The notes: generated by a model from the letters alone, not told the origin. A stretch of 64,000 bases of DNA from Treponema denticola (GCF_024400535.1 NZ_CP038800.1:558001-622000); one strand, 5' to 3'; counted from the stretch's first letter, positions 9,383 through 17,241 are shown. Translations and numbers: made by a program.

Positions 9383-9489
9383 TAGATTAAATTGCCTGAA
9401 GGGTATGCACAAAATTTATACTGAACCAGTGACCATAACATTATTGTTGTCCTAAATATATATTTGTATAGAGTATAAAGGAGGCTTAA

Positions 9490-10725
9490 ATGAAACGACA
9501 TCTTTTTTTGGTAATGATATTGCTAAGTGCTGTGGTACTTATGCCATGTATTTCACAGTCACAGGATGCTGTCCCAAAAAATGTAACAATTTTTATCGAT
9601 ATATCCGGCTCCATGTATACTGTTTTGGCTGATGTTCAATCATATATTACGAACGAACTGATTCCAGAGGTTCCAATTGGGGCTCGCTTACAGATATATA
9701 AGTTTTATGGTAGATCGGTTTTGATATATGATGAAGTTGTAAAAAATTATACCAACATTGCATATGCACAAGAACGGGTCAACTTGCTTCTTGCAAATGG
9801 CCCTTGGACAAATCTGAAAACTATTTTTCAATACATACACAATGTAGAAAAGTCTGATCAGGATAAATTTATCATTTGTACTGATGGTAGGCAAGAACTT
9901 CAAGATAGAAGTGATAATTTTATAATTACTGAAAAAAATATACATGGATACTTAGAAGATAGTAATATTCTACAAAAAGCAGGCTGGGTTGTGATAGAAT
10001 ACATTCATACAATGCCTGTCATTACACAAATACAACCTCAAGTTCCAGAAGAAAAAATTGTAACTGAACAAAAAATTAGCGATATTCCATCTGTTAAAGA
10101 AAACAGTGTGAGAAAAAATAAGAAAGTCATGAATGTGGTGATTATTATATGTATTGTTATAATAATTATCATCGCTATTCTTATATATATCTTTGGTCTA
10201 ATGAGTGGACGGGCTATGCCTTTCCCTTCATTAAAATCTATCAGACATTCAATGACAGGTATAAAATTTACTCGAAAAATATATAAAGATGCATCTGGTA
10301 AAATAGTGACAGATTTTTTTCCTCGTTTTAAAAGTATATTTACTGTTAAGTTACCTAAACAGTTACAGCAGGCAAGTAATTACGCAGCTCAATTTCCTGA
10401 ATGTAATAGACAATTTAGAAGTAGATTTAATTCAGATGCAAGCTTTAGGTTAAAAATAAAAAAAGGTTTTGATGCACAAAATAAACGAATAGCAGAAGGT
10501 AAAACTTGTAAAAAGTTTTAATTAGCAGAACGCCAAGAAATATTAAAAGAAAGAACATGGGAAAATTTTATTGAAAATATTAATAATGGGAATCAGCCTT
10601 CAGGTTTTGTTTGGCATCATAGTGATAAGAAAGGTATAATACAATTAGTTGATGAAGAGTTACATAGATATACCAATCATACTGGCGGACAAAAAGTTTG
10701 GGGTGGTGGATCGGCTGCTAGATAA
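9490..10725 (+). pseudogene. Signal peptide-vWA-TM-WHH nuclease toxin, interrupted by an in-frame TAA
   Basis: A strong AAAGGAGG precedes ATG 9490. Order of parts: signal peptide (residues 1-25); vWA domain with the MIDAS motif DISGSM near residue 38; a linker; a hydrophobic TM helix at about 216-238; then a charged segment. The open frame stops with TAA at 10519-10521. Translation continues in the same frame for 67 more codons to TAA 10723-10725. This tail contains FVWHHSDKKGIIQLVDEELH and NHTGGQKVWGGGS, the core of the WHH branch of HNH/ENDO VII nucleases. The segment just before the stop also fits the usual upstream part of that domain. So one base change appears to have killed a membrane-tethered nuclease toxin. 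Readthrough or a sequence error are alternatives. Confidence 0.75.
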
Positions 10726-10738
10726 ATTAAAAGGCTAT

Positions 10739-10816
10739 TCTTATAACGCCCACCGGTCGTCCAGCGCTTAGTAATATCCAACATGCGGATTAAGCTGACG
10801 GCGAAGCTTATAAAGC
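10739..10816 (+). other. Possible degenerate attC-like hairpin
   Basis: TTATAACGCC near 10740 and GGCGAAGCTTATAA near 10800 can pair (TTATAA/TTATAA and CGCC/GGCG), with CAGC...GCTT / AAGCTG inside. The left end resembles the TATAACGCC start of many attC sites, but the right end lacks a GTTRRRY core. No gene was found between 10726 and 10993. Confidence 0.25.
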
Positions 10817-10918
10817 CTTACAGTTTTCCGCTTCTTGTAGCTTATCCTCCGCTCTTTAAATTAACTTATCTAAAGGCAGGTATACAGAACCAATTTGACA
10901 TTTTGCGCTCAAAAAAAA

Positions 10919-10968
10919 TCCTCTGCGTTCTTCGCGCCCTCTGTGGTTAAATACCGAACCCCAGCTGT
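10919..10968 (+). repeat. Dispersed CTCTGCG/CTCTGTGGTTAA element and first copy of a 24-bp direct repeat
   Basis: The stretch around 10921-10950 has the pattern CTCTGCGTTC, CGCGCCCTCTG, TGGTTAA, a dispersed motif known to me from many bacterial genomes. Its end merges into a 24-bp sequence (10945-10968, GGTTAAATACCG through CCCCAGCTGT) that is repeated exactly at 11783-11806. The two copies flank the VapBC-like pair. Confidence 0.7.
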
Positions 10969-10980
10969 TCGCAATGTCAG

Positions 10981-10999
10981 GTTGAAGCGGGTGTTAGAC
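10981..10999 (+). other. attC-like right arm with core GTTAGAC
   Basis: GTTGAAGCGG followed by GTGTTAGAC. GTTAGAC (10993-10999) fits the integron core GTTRRRY. GTTGAAGCGGGTGTTA (10981-10996) is an exact inverted copy of the arm at 8511. The stop codon of the PIN gene lies inside the core. Confidence 0.55.
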
Positions 11000-11422
11000 T
11001 TTAATTTTTTTATTATCGCTTATAAATTCTTCAGGTGTTTGTACTATTATTTCTCTTTCTTTATAATCTTTTATATTTCGTGTTAATAATATTTTTATTC
11101 CATGCCTCATTGCCGTATAATATTGTAAAGCATCTTCGAAATCTGAGAACTTTGAATTCAAAGCTAAATCTACTTCTTTTTCGTCTACAGGTATTACTTT
11201 AACAAGCAACCTCAGTTTTCGTAATGCTTCTTTTGATTTTTTTATACCTAATAACTTTCTAAGTATATAATATACATTTGAAAATACCAACGATGTTGTG
11301 TATAAAACAATTTTTTTTGTATCACTCAATGAAAATACATAAGCAGCATATTCATAGTGGGGTTCACGTTGGCATAAAATATCTAAAATTACATCTGAAT
11401 CAACAAATATTTTTTTACTCAT
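10994..11422 (-). CDS. PIN-domain toxin, VapC-like
   Basis: A 142-residue PIN ribonuclease. Acidic residues expected at the metal site are visible: D8 and D10 in FVDSDVILD, D94/E96/D97 in FSDFEDALQ, and the C-terminal LLTRNIKDY with D119. VapC-type enzymes cut tRNA or rRNA when freed from the antitoxin. The start overlaps the antitoxin gene by 8 nt. The gene lies reversed relative to the inferred cassette orientation, and its TAA sits within the GTTAGAC core at 10993. A VapBC-like TA role is well supported; the RNA target is unknown. Confidence 0.85.
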   Translation of the reverse strand: MSKKIFVDSDVILDILCQREPHYEYAAYVFSLSDTKKIVLYTTSLVFSNVYYILRKLLGIKKSKEALRKLRLLVKVIPVDEKEVDLALNSKFSDFEDALQYYTAMRHGIKILLTRNIKDYKEREIIVQTPEEFISDNKKIKV

Positions 11423-11654
11423 ATTTTTTTTCCAAATAACTCATATAACTTATATTTTCTAAATCCTGCTCTTTTATAATGCCGCTCAATTCTTTGACAA
11501 GCGGAGATATTTCTCCTATCCTTTGAGTTATACCCATTGAATTATTAAAAAGATCTTCAACAAATTTTGACATACTTTTTTTATTTTTGACCGCATAATG
11601 TCTCATCGATTCAGCAATATTTTTATCTATTTTTAAAATCAATTCAGTTTTCAT
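11415..11654 (-). CDS. VapB-like antitoxin (DUF6364/RHH type)
   Basis: A 79-residue protein with the start KTELILKIDKNIAESMRHYAV followed by KSMSKFVEDLF, a ribbon-helix-helix DNA-binding unit of the kind paired with PIN toxins. The tail is predicted to mask the PIN active site. A ribosome-binding site AGAGAGGTGAC is visible just upstream on the minus strand (11655-11665). It probably represses its own promoter in 11666-11740. Confidence 0.75.
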   Translation of the reverse strand: MKTELILKIDKNIAESMRHYAVKNKKSMSKFVEDLFNNSMGITQRIGEISPLVKELSGIIKEQDLENISYMSYLEKKYE

Positions 11655-11738
11655 TTAGTCACCTCTCTGATATTATATCATAAAATCTATAAACGATATA
11701 GTGATAACATCATTATTTTTACTTCTGAGCGATAATAA

Positions 11739-11790
11739 GTCTAACATAGGTTCGCAACCGATATACGGACAAACCTCGTTGCGGTTAAAT
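11739..11790 (+). other. attC-like site ending the VapBC cassette
   Basis: GTCTAAC (11739-11745) fits the attC R'' consensus RYYYAAC and is the exact reverse complement of GTTAGAC at 10993-10999. That is what a cassette running from 10994 should show. CGCAAC (11753-11758) and GTTGCG (11778-11783) can form the L arms, and GTTAAAT (11784-11790) fits the GTTRRRY core. At about 52 bp it is a short site. Confidence 0.5.
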
Positions 11791-11806
11791 ACCGAACCCC
11801 AGCTGT
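11783..11806 (+). repeat. Second copy of the 24-bp direct repeat
   Basis: Identical over 24 bp to 10945-10968. The sequence diverges on both sides. It overlaps the GTTAAAT core at 11784. Confidence 0.85.
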
Positions 11807-11888
11807 CCCTGCCGGCAACTTTCCCCTTTAATTGATTTTTTCCCGTCTTTATGATAAACTTTCAAGCGGTTAAAGGATTGAACATTTA

Positions 11889-13028
11889 ATGAAAGAAAAA
11901 AAAGAAATTTTTACACTTTTACATCAAGATGCGGCTTCACCTGCAAGGACGGGAGTTTTGGAGCTGCCTCATGGAAAGGTGCTTACTCCGGCCTTTATGC
12001 CTGTGGGAACGGCGGCTACCGTAAAGGCGATGACAAAAGATGCCTTAGATGAAATAGGTTTTGAAATTATCTTGGCCAATACATATCATCTTTTTTTGCG
12101 GCCGGGAATTGAAGTTATAAAAGCGGCAGGAGGCTTACACGGCTTTTCAGGCTGGAAAAAAAACCTTTTAACCGATTCGGGGGGCTTTCAAGTTTTTTCG
12201 CTTTCACAATTAAGAAAAATTACCGAAGAAGGTGTAAAATTTCAAAGCCACATAGACGGAAGCCGTCAATTTTTAAGCCCTGAAATTGCGGTAGAATTGC
12301 AGACGGGCTTTAACAGCGACATTCAAATGCAGCTGGACATCTGCTCTTCTTTTGGGATAAGCAAAACCCAAACCCTTGCCGACCTTAAAATAACTATGAA
12401 CTGGCTCGACAGGGCCTTTGCAGCTTGGCATAATACCCCCGATGAATATGACGGAGCCCTCTTTCCTATCGTGCAAGGCGGGTTCTTTGAAGACCTAAGA
12501 CTTCAAAGTCTTGAAGCTATCTTAAAGCATGAGCCTAGGGGAATTGCCATAGGCGGCCTTTCCATAGGAGAACCTAAAGCCCTCTACCAAGAATATTTGA
12601 GTTTTACCGCAAAGCATATCCCAAAAAATAAACCTCTCTATGTAATGGGAATAGGAACCCCCGACTACATCCTCGAAGCCGTAAAAAACGGAGTCGATAT
12701 TTTTGATTGTGTACTGCCTTCCCGAAATGCCCGGAATGGAAACCTTTTTACCCATGAAGGAGCCATTTCAATTAAGCGGAAAGAATACGAGTTTGACTTT
12801 AACCCGATCGATTCTCAATGCAAGTGCAAGGTTTGCCGACAATATACAAGGGCCTATTTGCGGCATTTATTTAGAACAAAAGAAATTTTATACTCAATGC
12901 TTGCAACCTATCATAACTTGGCTTTTTTATATAGTATGGTACAAGACATAAGAGAGGCCATTCAAAACGATTCTTTTAACGATTATTATAAAAACCTTTT
13001 AAAGAAATATGAAAACCGTTTAGACTGA
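11889..13028 (+). CDS. tgt: Queuine tRNA-ribosyltransferase
   Basis: A 379-residue enzyme that swaps guanine 34 of GUN-anticodon tRNAs for the queuosine precursor. Visible: the general base D96 in LLTDSGGFQ, the nucleophile D273 in IFDCVLPSRNARNG, the substrate loop IVQGG (about 194-198), AIGGLSIGE (220-228), and the zinc site C311, C313, C316, H326. The usual LDEC segment reads LDIC here (D150 and C152 kept). Length and motif order are normal for the bacterial family. It seems to head a run with the HEAT-repeat protein and recO. Confidence 0.97.
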   Translation: MKEKKEIFTLLHQDAASPARTGVLELPHGKVLTPAFMPVGTAATVKAMTKDALDEIGFEIILANTYHLFLRPGIEVIKAAGGLHGFSGWKKNLLTDSGGFQVFSLSQLRKITEEGVKFQSHIDGSRQFLSPEIAVELQTGFNSDIQMQLDICSSFGISKTQTLADLKITMNWLDRAFAAWHNTPDEYDGALFPIVQGGFFEDLRLQSLEAILKHEPRGIAIGGLSIGEPKALYQEYLSFTAKHIPKNKPLYVMGIGTPDYILEAVKNGVDIFDCVLPSRNARNGNLFTHEGAISIKRKEYEFDFNPIDSQCKCKVCRQYTRAYLRHLFRTKEILYSMLATYHNLAFLYSMVQDIREAIQNDSFNDYYKNLLKKYENRLD

Positions 13029-13095
13029 GTATTGTGTAAGTCTTAAAACCGTTAGTGTTTTGTAAGGCAAAAACTTGTATCACGGAGGATAATTT

Positions 13096-14565
13096 ATGAA
13101 AACCCTAAAAAAAGAATTAAACTTTTTTTTAAAACCCGGCGTACTAAGCCTCTTATTTATTTTAAGCTTAGCAGTTCTACTTGGAGCCCAAGAAACCGCC
13201 CAGCCTCCTGCAGAAAATCAGGCAGCTCAAGCTGATGAAAAAAAGGAAAAAGAAGTTTCGGAATTTGAAGAAAAAAGAGATACGATTCTTTACGGCATCG
13301 GCGACGATATCTTGGAGCTTATAAAAAGGCTAAAAGCCGATGAAGATGACCGCTTTGATGCCGATTTACAGAAAGTATTTGCCGAGACCAAGATTCCTGC
13401 AATCAGAGAAGCCTTATTTGCTTACTTTGCCGAAAAAAAGAACGATTGCTTAAAGGCCGATGCCCTCATGCTCTTAGAAAATAAAGATGACGCCCCCCAA
13501 GAAACCGTACGTTCAGCGATCTCCTACATACGGGACCTTGAGATATATGAAGGCATAGATTTTTTAAGACAAATCTTAAAAGATGAACAAGACGAATACA
13601 GGGACCTTTGTATTTCGGCAATAGGAAAAATAGGAAAACCGGAAGATGCCGTTTTCCTTACAGAGCTTTTTGACTCCGAGGCCTCTGATGACGAAAAAAA
13701 ATCACTGATAATAAAACAAAACATAATGTTTGCCTTGGAAGAGCTGCACACTCCCGAAATCAGTGATTTTTTAATTAGAGTCGCTGAAGATTCCGATGAA
13801 AATTCCATCATAAGAGGTAGTGCAGCTTCAGCTCTTGGAAAAATCGGCAACGAAAATGCTGTTCCGGTTTTGTCGGAACTTTTTGAAGATAAGGATCCGG
13901 TTTTAAGAACAGCTGCGATAAAGGGCATTGCAGGCTTTAAGGATGCAAAAGCCAAAAACATCTTAACTCAAGCCTTTAAGGATTCCTATTATAAAGTAAG
14001 GCTTCAAGCCGTTCAGTCTGCAAAAGAAGAAAAAGCAGAAGATGCCGTTCCTTTTATCTTATACCGTGCAAAAAAAGATCCTGAAAATGTTGTAAAACTG
14101 GCCGCCATTGAAGCCCTCTCACATTTTAACAATGCGGAAGCAAACGAATGGCTTATAGATTCTTTTAATGAAGAAAGGACAGGCTTATCAATCCGCTTAA
14201 AAATTGCCGAAAGCCTTTTAAAGAATAATTTTGATGTAATTTTCGATGATGTAAAGAAGGCTGCATTAAAAGCTATTTCGGACAAACAAAAAAATAAATT
14301 TTCCGCAGAGCTCGGCAAGGTTATTTCAACAGTTGAAAACAGAGGAACGGCGCCTATAGCCGAGGCCTATCTAAACCATAAGGATCCGATTTTTAAGAGT
14401 ATAGGGCTTGATATGTTCAAACGGAATAAATATCCCGAGCTGGTGCCTCTTGTTTCCTTAATTGCCGAAGACGAAAAAAACGGAGCTTTAAGCCGACGAG
14501 CTAAAGACCTCTTACAATCCGGTAATACAAACGGCTCTCAAAATAATCAAACAGGCACTAAATAA
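13096..14565 (+). CDS. Exported HEAT-repeat protein
   Basis: A 489-residue protein with a signal peptide (hydrophobic stretch about 16-32 ending LLGAQ), an acidic Ala/Glu-rich linker, then HEAT/PBS-lyase-type helical repeats from about residue 95 to 470. Clear repeat units include AISAIGKIGKPEDAVFLTEL, SAASALGKIGNENAVPVLSE and AIKGIAGFKDAKAKNILTQ. GGAGG lies 8 nt before the ATG. It is probably a periplasmic scaffold or binding protein; no enzyme motif is visible. Only 2 nt separate it from recO, so the two are co-transcribed. Confidence 0.85.
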   Translation: MKTLKKELNFFLKPGVLSLLFILSLAVLLGAQETAQPPAENQAAQADEKKEKEVSEFEEKRDTILYGIGDDILELIKRLKADEDDRFDADLQKVFAETKIPAIREALFAYFAEKKNDCLKADALMLLENKDDAPQETVRSAISYIRDLEIYEGIDFLRQILKDEQDEYRDLCISAIGKIGKPEDAVFLTELFDSEASDDEKKSLIIKQNIMFALEELHTPEISDFLIRVAEDSDENSIIRGSAASALGKIGNENAVPVLSELFEDKDPVLRTAAIKGIAGFKDAKAKNILTQAFKDSYYKVRLQAVQSAKEEKAEDAVPFILYRAKKDPENVVKLAAIEALSHFNNAEANEWLIDSFNEERTGLSIRLKIAESLLKNNFDVIFDDVKKAALKAISDKQKNKFSAELGKVISTVENRGTAPIAEAYLNHKDPIFKSIGLDMFKRNKYPELVPLVSLIAEDEKNGALSRRAKDLLQSGNTNGSQNNQTGTK

Positions 14566-14567
14566 AA

Positions 14568-15377
14568 ATGGCAAACCGCTCTTGGTCTTCCGAAGCCCTT
14601 GTTCTTTCATTGAAGACATTCGGGGAGGGACACAGAAACGCCCTCCTCCTCTTACCCGATACGGAACACTCCTGCAAGTTGGTAGATGCAGCCGTCTTCG
14701 GCGGACCGAAAAGCAAACTGCGAAGCATGGTCATTCCTTATCATACAGGAGAAGTTTGGATTTATTCCAACCCCATAAAAAATTCAAACAAGATAAGCGA
14801 CTTTAAGGTAAGCGACTACCGCATAGGCCTCAGCGATAACCTGACCCGTATTTGGTGTGCCGCCTTTGCAGCCGAATTAGCCGTAAAGCTTAAGGGAAAC
14901 ATCGATTGGCAAATCATAAATTCCTTTTTAACGGGAATTGCCGTTTCTTCCGAGAGCGAATGCCGAACAGCCCTGCTCCGTTTTTTGTGGAGGGTAATCT
15001 CCTTATCGGGTCTTGCCCCGGATATGGAACATTGCTGCCGCTGCGGAATAAGGGTTTCAAGTAACATACCGGAAACGGATTGCTTTAATAAAAGTGTTTC
15101 AGCCTTTTCTTACACCGAAAAAAACTCTTTTTTCGTTCCGCATGAGGATTCTTGCGTTTGCAGTTCCTGCCTTGATAAACACGAACCGGCCTTTCCCCTT
15201 TCAGGCGAAAGCCTTTTATACCTCTTTGCAGTTCAAAATCTTATCCCTAAAATTTCAAGAGAATTAAACCTATCGGATCAAGCCTACGCCGAGTTAAAAG
15301 ATTTTTTATTCTATCTTATAAGGCTCGCAGCAGGTTCAAATTTTAAAACCCTTGAATCCTGTAATTTTCTGTTGTAA
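14568..15377 (+). CDS. recO: DNA repair protein RecO
   Basis: A 269-residue protein. The N-terminal OB-fold begins SSEALVLSLKTFGEGHRN, followed by VDAAVFGGPKSKLRSMVIPYHTGEVWIY, typical of RecO. A four-cysteine zinc site is present: CCRCG near residue 152 and CVCSSC near 197. RecO loads RecA onto SSB-coated single-stranded DNA with RecR. It starts 2 nt after the HEAT-repeat gene. Confidence 0.9.
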   Translation: MANRSWSSEALVLSLKTFGEGHRNALLLLPDTEHSCKLVDAAVFGGPKSKLRSMVIPYHTGEVWIYSNPIKNSNKISDFKVSDYRIGLSDNLTRIWCAAFAAELAVKLKGNIDWQIINSFLTGIAVSSESECRTALLRFLWRVISLSGLAPDMEHCCRCGIRVSSNIPETDCFNKSVSAFSYTEKNSFFVPHEDSCVCSSCLDKHEPAFPLSGESLLYLFAVQNLIPKISRELNLSDQAYAELKDFLFYLIRLAAGSNFKTLESCNFLL

Positions 15378-15410
15378 TTTTCTTTTTAAATTATGTTGCA
15401 AACGCAAATG

Positions 15411-15456
15411 AAACGTAAAAAAATACGTTGTATTTACGTTTGTTATGTGGTATACT
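15411..15456 (+). promoter_or_regulatory. Promoter with a 9-bp inverted-repeat operator before the AlbA_2 gene
   Basis: AAACGTAAA (15411-15419) and TTTACGTTT (15433-15441) form a perfect inverted repeat. It overlaps the promoter TTGTAT (15428-15433), 17 bp, TATACT (15451-15456). A central ACGT adds a third half-motif. A ribosome-binding site AGGAG follows at about 15473. The downstream product belongs to a predicted regulator family, so autoregulation is likely. Confidence 0.6.
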
Positions 15457-15485
15457 AATACAATAAACAAATCAGGAGTTTTACT

Positions 15486-15863
15486 ATGAAAGAAAATAGA
15501 TTTACGGAATTTAAAGAAGACCTTAGTTCCGGCTTTTTAAAAACGGTTTCGGCTTTTGCCAACTTCGGTACCGGAAAAATATTGTTTGGAATTAAAGACG
15601 ACGGTTCTATAAAAGGAATTCAAAATCCTGATAAGATGTGTTTGGATATTGAAAATAAAATCAATGACAGTATTCAGCCAAAGCCTGACTTTTCTTTTTC
15701 CATTAACCGCAATACCGGCGTAATCACATTAGAAGTAAAAGACGGAGTATTTAAACCCTATTTATATAAGGGAAAAGCATACAGGCGAAGCGATACGGCA
15801 ACAGTCGAAGTAGATCAAATTGAATTAAAACGGCTGATTTTAATGGGAGGTATGATAAAATAG
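15486..15863 (+). pseudogene. AlbA_2/HATPase-type regulator, 5' fragment cut by an IS
   Basis: Encodes the AlbA_2 (Schlafen-like) domain seen at the N-terminus of COG2865-type predicted regulators: FTEFKEDLSSGFLKTVSAFAN, then GKILFGIKDDGSIKGI and AYRRSDTATVEVD. The frame runs into the IS110 element at 15850 and ends with a few IS-encoded codons. The C-terminal half continues at 17242. Without the IS the junction would read LKRLILMG followed by DNMSFEELPS, which restores a normal protein of about 420 residues. Confidence 0.85.
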
Positions 15864-15867
15864 TAAA

Positions 15868-16060
15868 CAAACAAACGGTAATGTGATAAACTGAACTAAA
15901 AAGAAGTTCAGTGGAAACCAGGCAATAGTTCGTCATGTTTAGTGGAGGCAATGACCTCCGAATGGGAGAATGAAGAGCTTTTGCCGCATCATACAGTAGT
16001 CGTTAAAGACTGAATGGGAGATTGGAATATATTACCGAAAAGACTTTCCGCTGAAACACA
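15868..16060 (+). ncRNA. Candidate IS110 bridge RNA, copy 1
   Basis: 5' stem-loop CTGAACT/AGTTCAG (15891-15897 with 15905-15911). First loop: closing stem GGCAATAG/CTTTTGCC (15921-15928 with 15978-15985), inner hairpin GGAGG/CCTCC (15944-15959), and a right strand containing ATGGGAG (15962-15968). Second loop: left strand ATCATAC (15988-15994), inner hairpin AGTC/GACT (15998-16011), and right strand ATGGGAG (16014-16020). ATCATAC is the reverse complement of the element's first bases GTATGAT, and ATGGGAG equals its last seven bases. The second loop therefore reads as the donor-binding loop and the first as the target-binding loop. The exact 5' and 3' ends are estimates. Confidence 0.65.
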
Positions 16061-16077
16061 AAGGGAGGGAGGTCGAA

Positions 16078-17168
16078 ATGACATTTTTTATTGGCGTGGA
16101 TTTGCACAAAACACAGTTTACAGTTCATGTAAGAACGGAAGAAAGGTCTGAAACCCTAAATCAGATAAGACAATATAAAACTGATGACAAAGGTTATGCC
16201 GACTTTATGACAAGAATAAAAGCTTACAAAGAAATCGGAGCTGTTGTAAAAATTGGAGTTGAATCAACAGGGAACACCCGTTTTTTCAAACACGAGGTAG
16301 AAAAAGCCGGAGCAGAAGTTACAGTCATAAATACTTTGAAGTTCAAGGTTATAACTGAATCTGCTAAAAAAACTGATAAGCATGATGCTTGTACAATTTC
16401 AGAGTTTCTTTCAAAAGACATGCTACCTGAAAGCTATCTTTGCAGTAAAGAAACTGAAAATATGAGGCGGCTTTTAAAGTCTAGGGAAAGGCTGGTTCGC
16501 TCGATAGTAGGTCAAAAGAATGAAGTTCATGCTCTTTTGGTAAGTATGGGGCTAAAAGATGAAAGCAGGAGCCTACAAAGTAAAAAAAAGGACGCCAGAG
16601 AGTTCTGGACGTCCTTGAGTCGAATAACGACAACGTGCTCGAGGCACAATCAGTACAACTGATGTTTGAAATTATAAGGCAAATGGAAGAAAGTGTCAAG
16701 ATAATAGAAAAACAACTTACAGAATTGACAAAGGATGATCAAATGGTAAATCGTCTTTTGAGTATACGAGGTTGTGGAAAGATAACGGCATGGACTATAA
16801 GAGCCTATACTGAGGATATGGGAAGGTTTGCAAGTGCAAAAAAATATGCAGCCTTTTGCGGACTTGTTCCATGGGTGTCTGATTCTAATGAAAGTATTAG
16901 GCATGGAAAAATTACGAAGCGAGGCCCGCAGGAATTAAGAGTGAGCTTTGTACAATTGGTAATGGGTATAAGACGTTGCAAAGATACTGCCTGTTGGCGT
17001 TTAATGCAGCGTTATGAATATATGAAAACACATAAGGGCAGCGGAAAGTCAATCATAGCCGCTGCGAGGAAGTTGGCAGAGATTGTATGGGCAATGCTCA
17101 GCAATAAAGAAGATTTTGACTGTGAAAAGATGAAAGGAACATACAACCGTATGAATCTTGCAGTTTAA
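16078..17168 (+). pseudogene. IS110-family DEDD transposase, frameshifted
   Basis: The N-terminal RuvC-like DEDD domain shows D8 (GVDLHK), E62 (GVESTG), D100 and D103 (KTDKHDA). The C-terminal Transposase_20 part starts near 16635 (LSIRGCGKITAWTIRAYTEDM; SIRHGKITKRGPQELR). The two halves are in different frames. The break lies at an A-run (16582-16589); reading resumes as KKGRQRVLDVLES in the next frame. A start with GGAGG a few bases upstream supports ATG 16078. Either a recent inactivation, a programmed shift or a sequence error could explain it. Confidence 0.85.
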
Positions 17169-17241
17169 TTTTTATCTGCCATCTATTTTAATTTTTTTTA
17201 AGAAAGTCGATTTTGTTTGTTGACTTTTTATGGGAGACAAC

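Larger units (their letters stand above)
15850..17236 (+). mobile_element. IS110-family insertion sequence, copy 1
   Basis: About 1387 bp. The ends were set by comparison with copy 2 (58253-59623): both copies begin GTATGATAAAATAG and end TTGACTTTTTATGGGAG. There are no terminal inverted repeats, as usual for the family. It has a 230-bp non-coding left end with a bridge-RNA-like structure, then a transposase broken by one frameshift. The insertion splits an AlbA_2-type gene exactly at an ATGGGAG motif. Read on the minus strand, the joint has a CT core, as in known IS110 elements. Confidence 0.88.

Noticed and set aside
15843-17236. ATGGGAG on both sides of IS copy 1 as a 7-bp target-site duplication
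   Set aside because: Copy 2 has ATGGGAG on the right but ATAGGAG on the left, and the motif is also inside the bridge-RNA loops. A shared guide/core sequence explains it better, and IS110 elements usually make no duplication.
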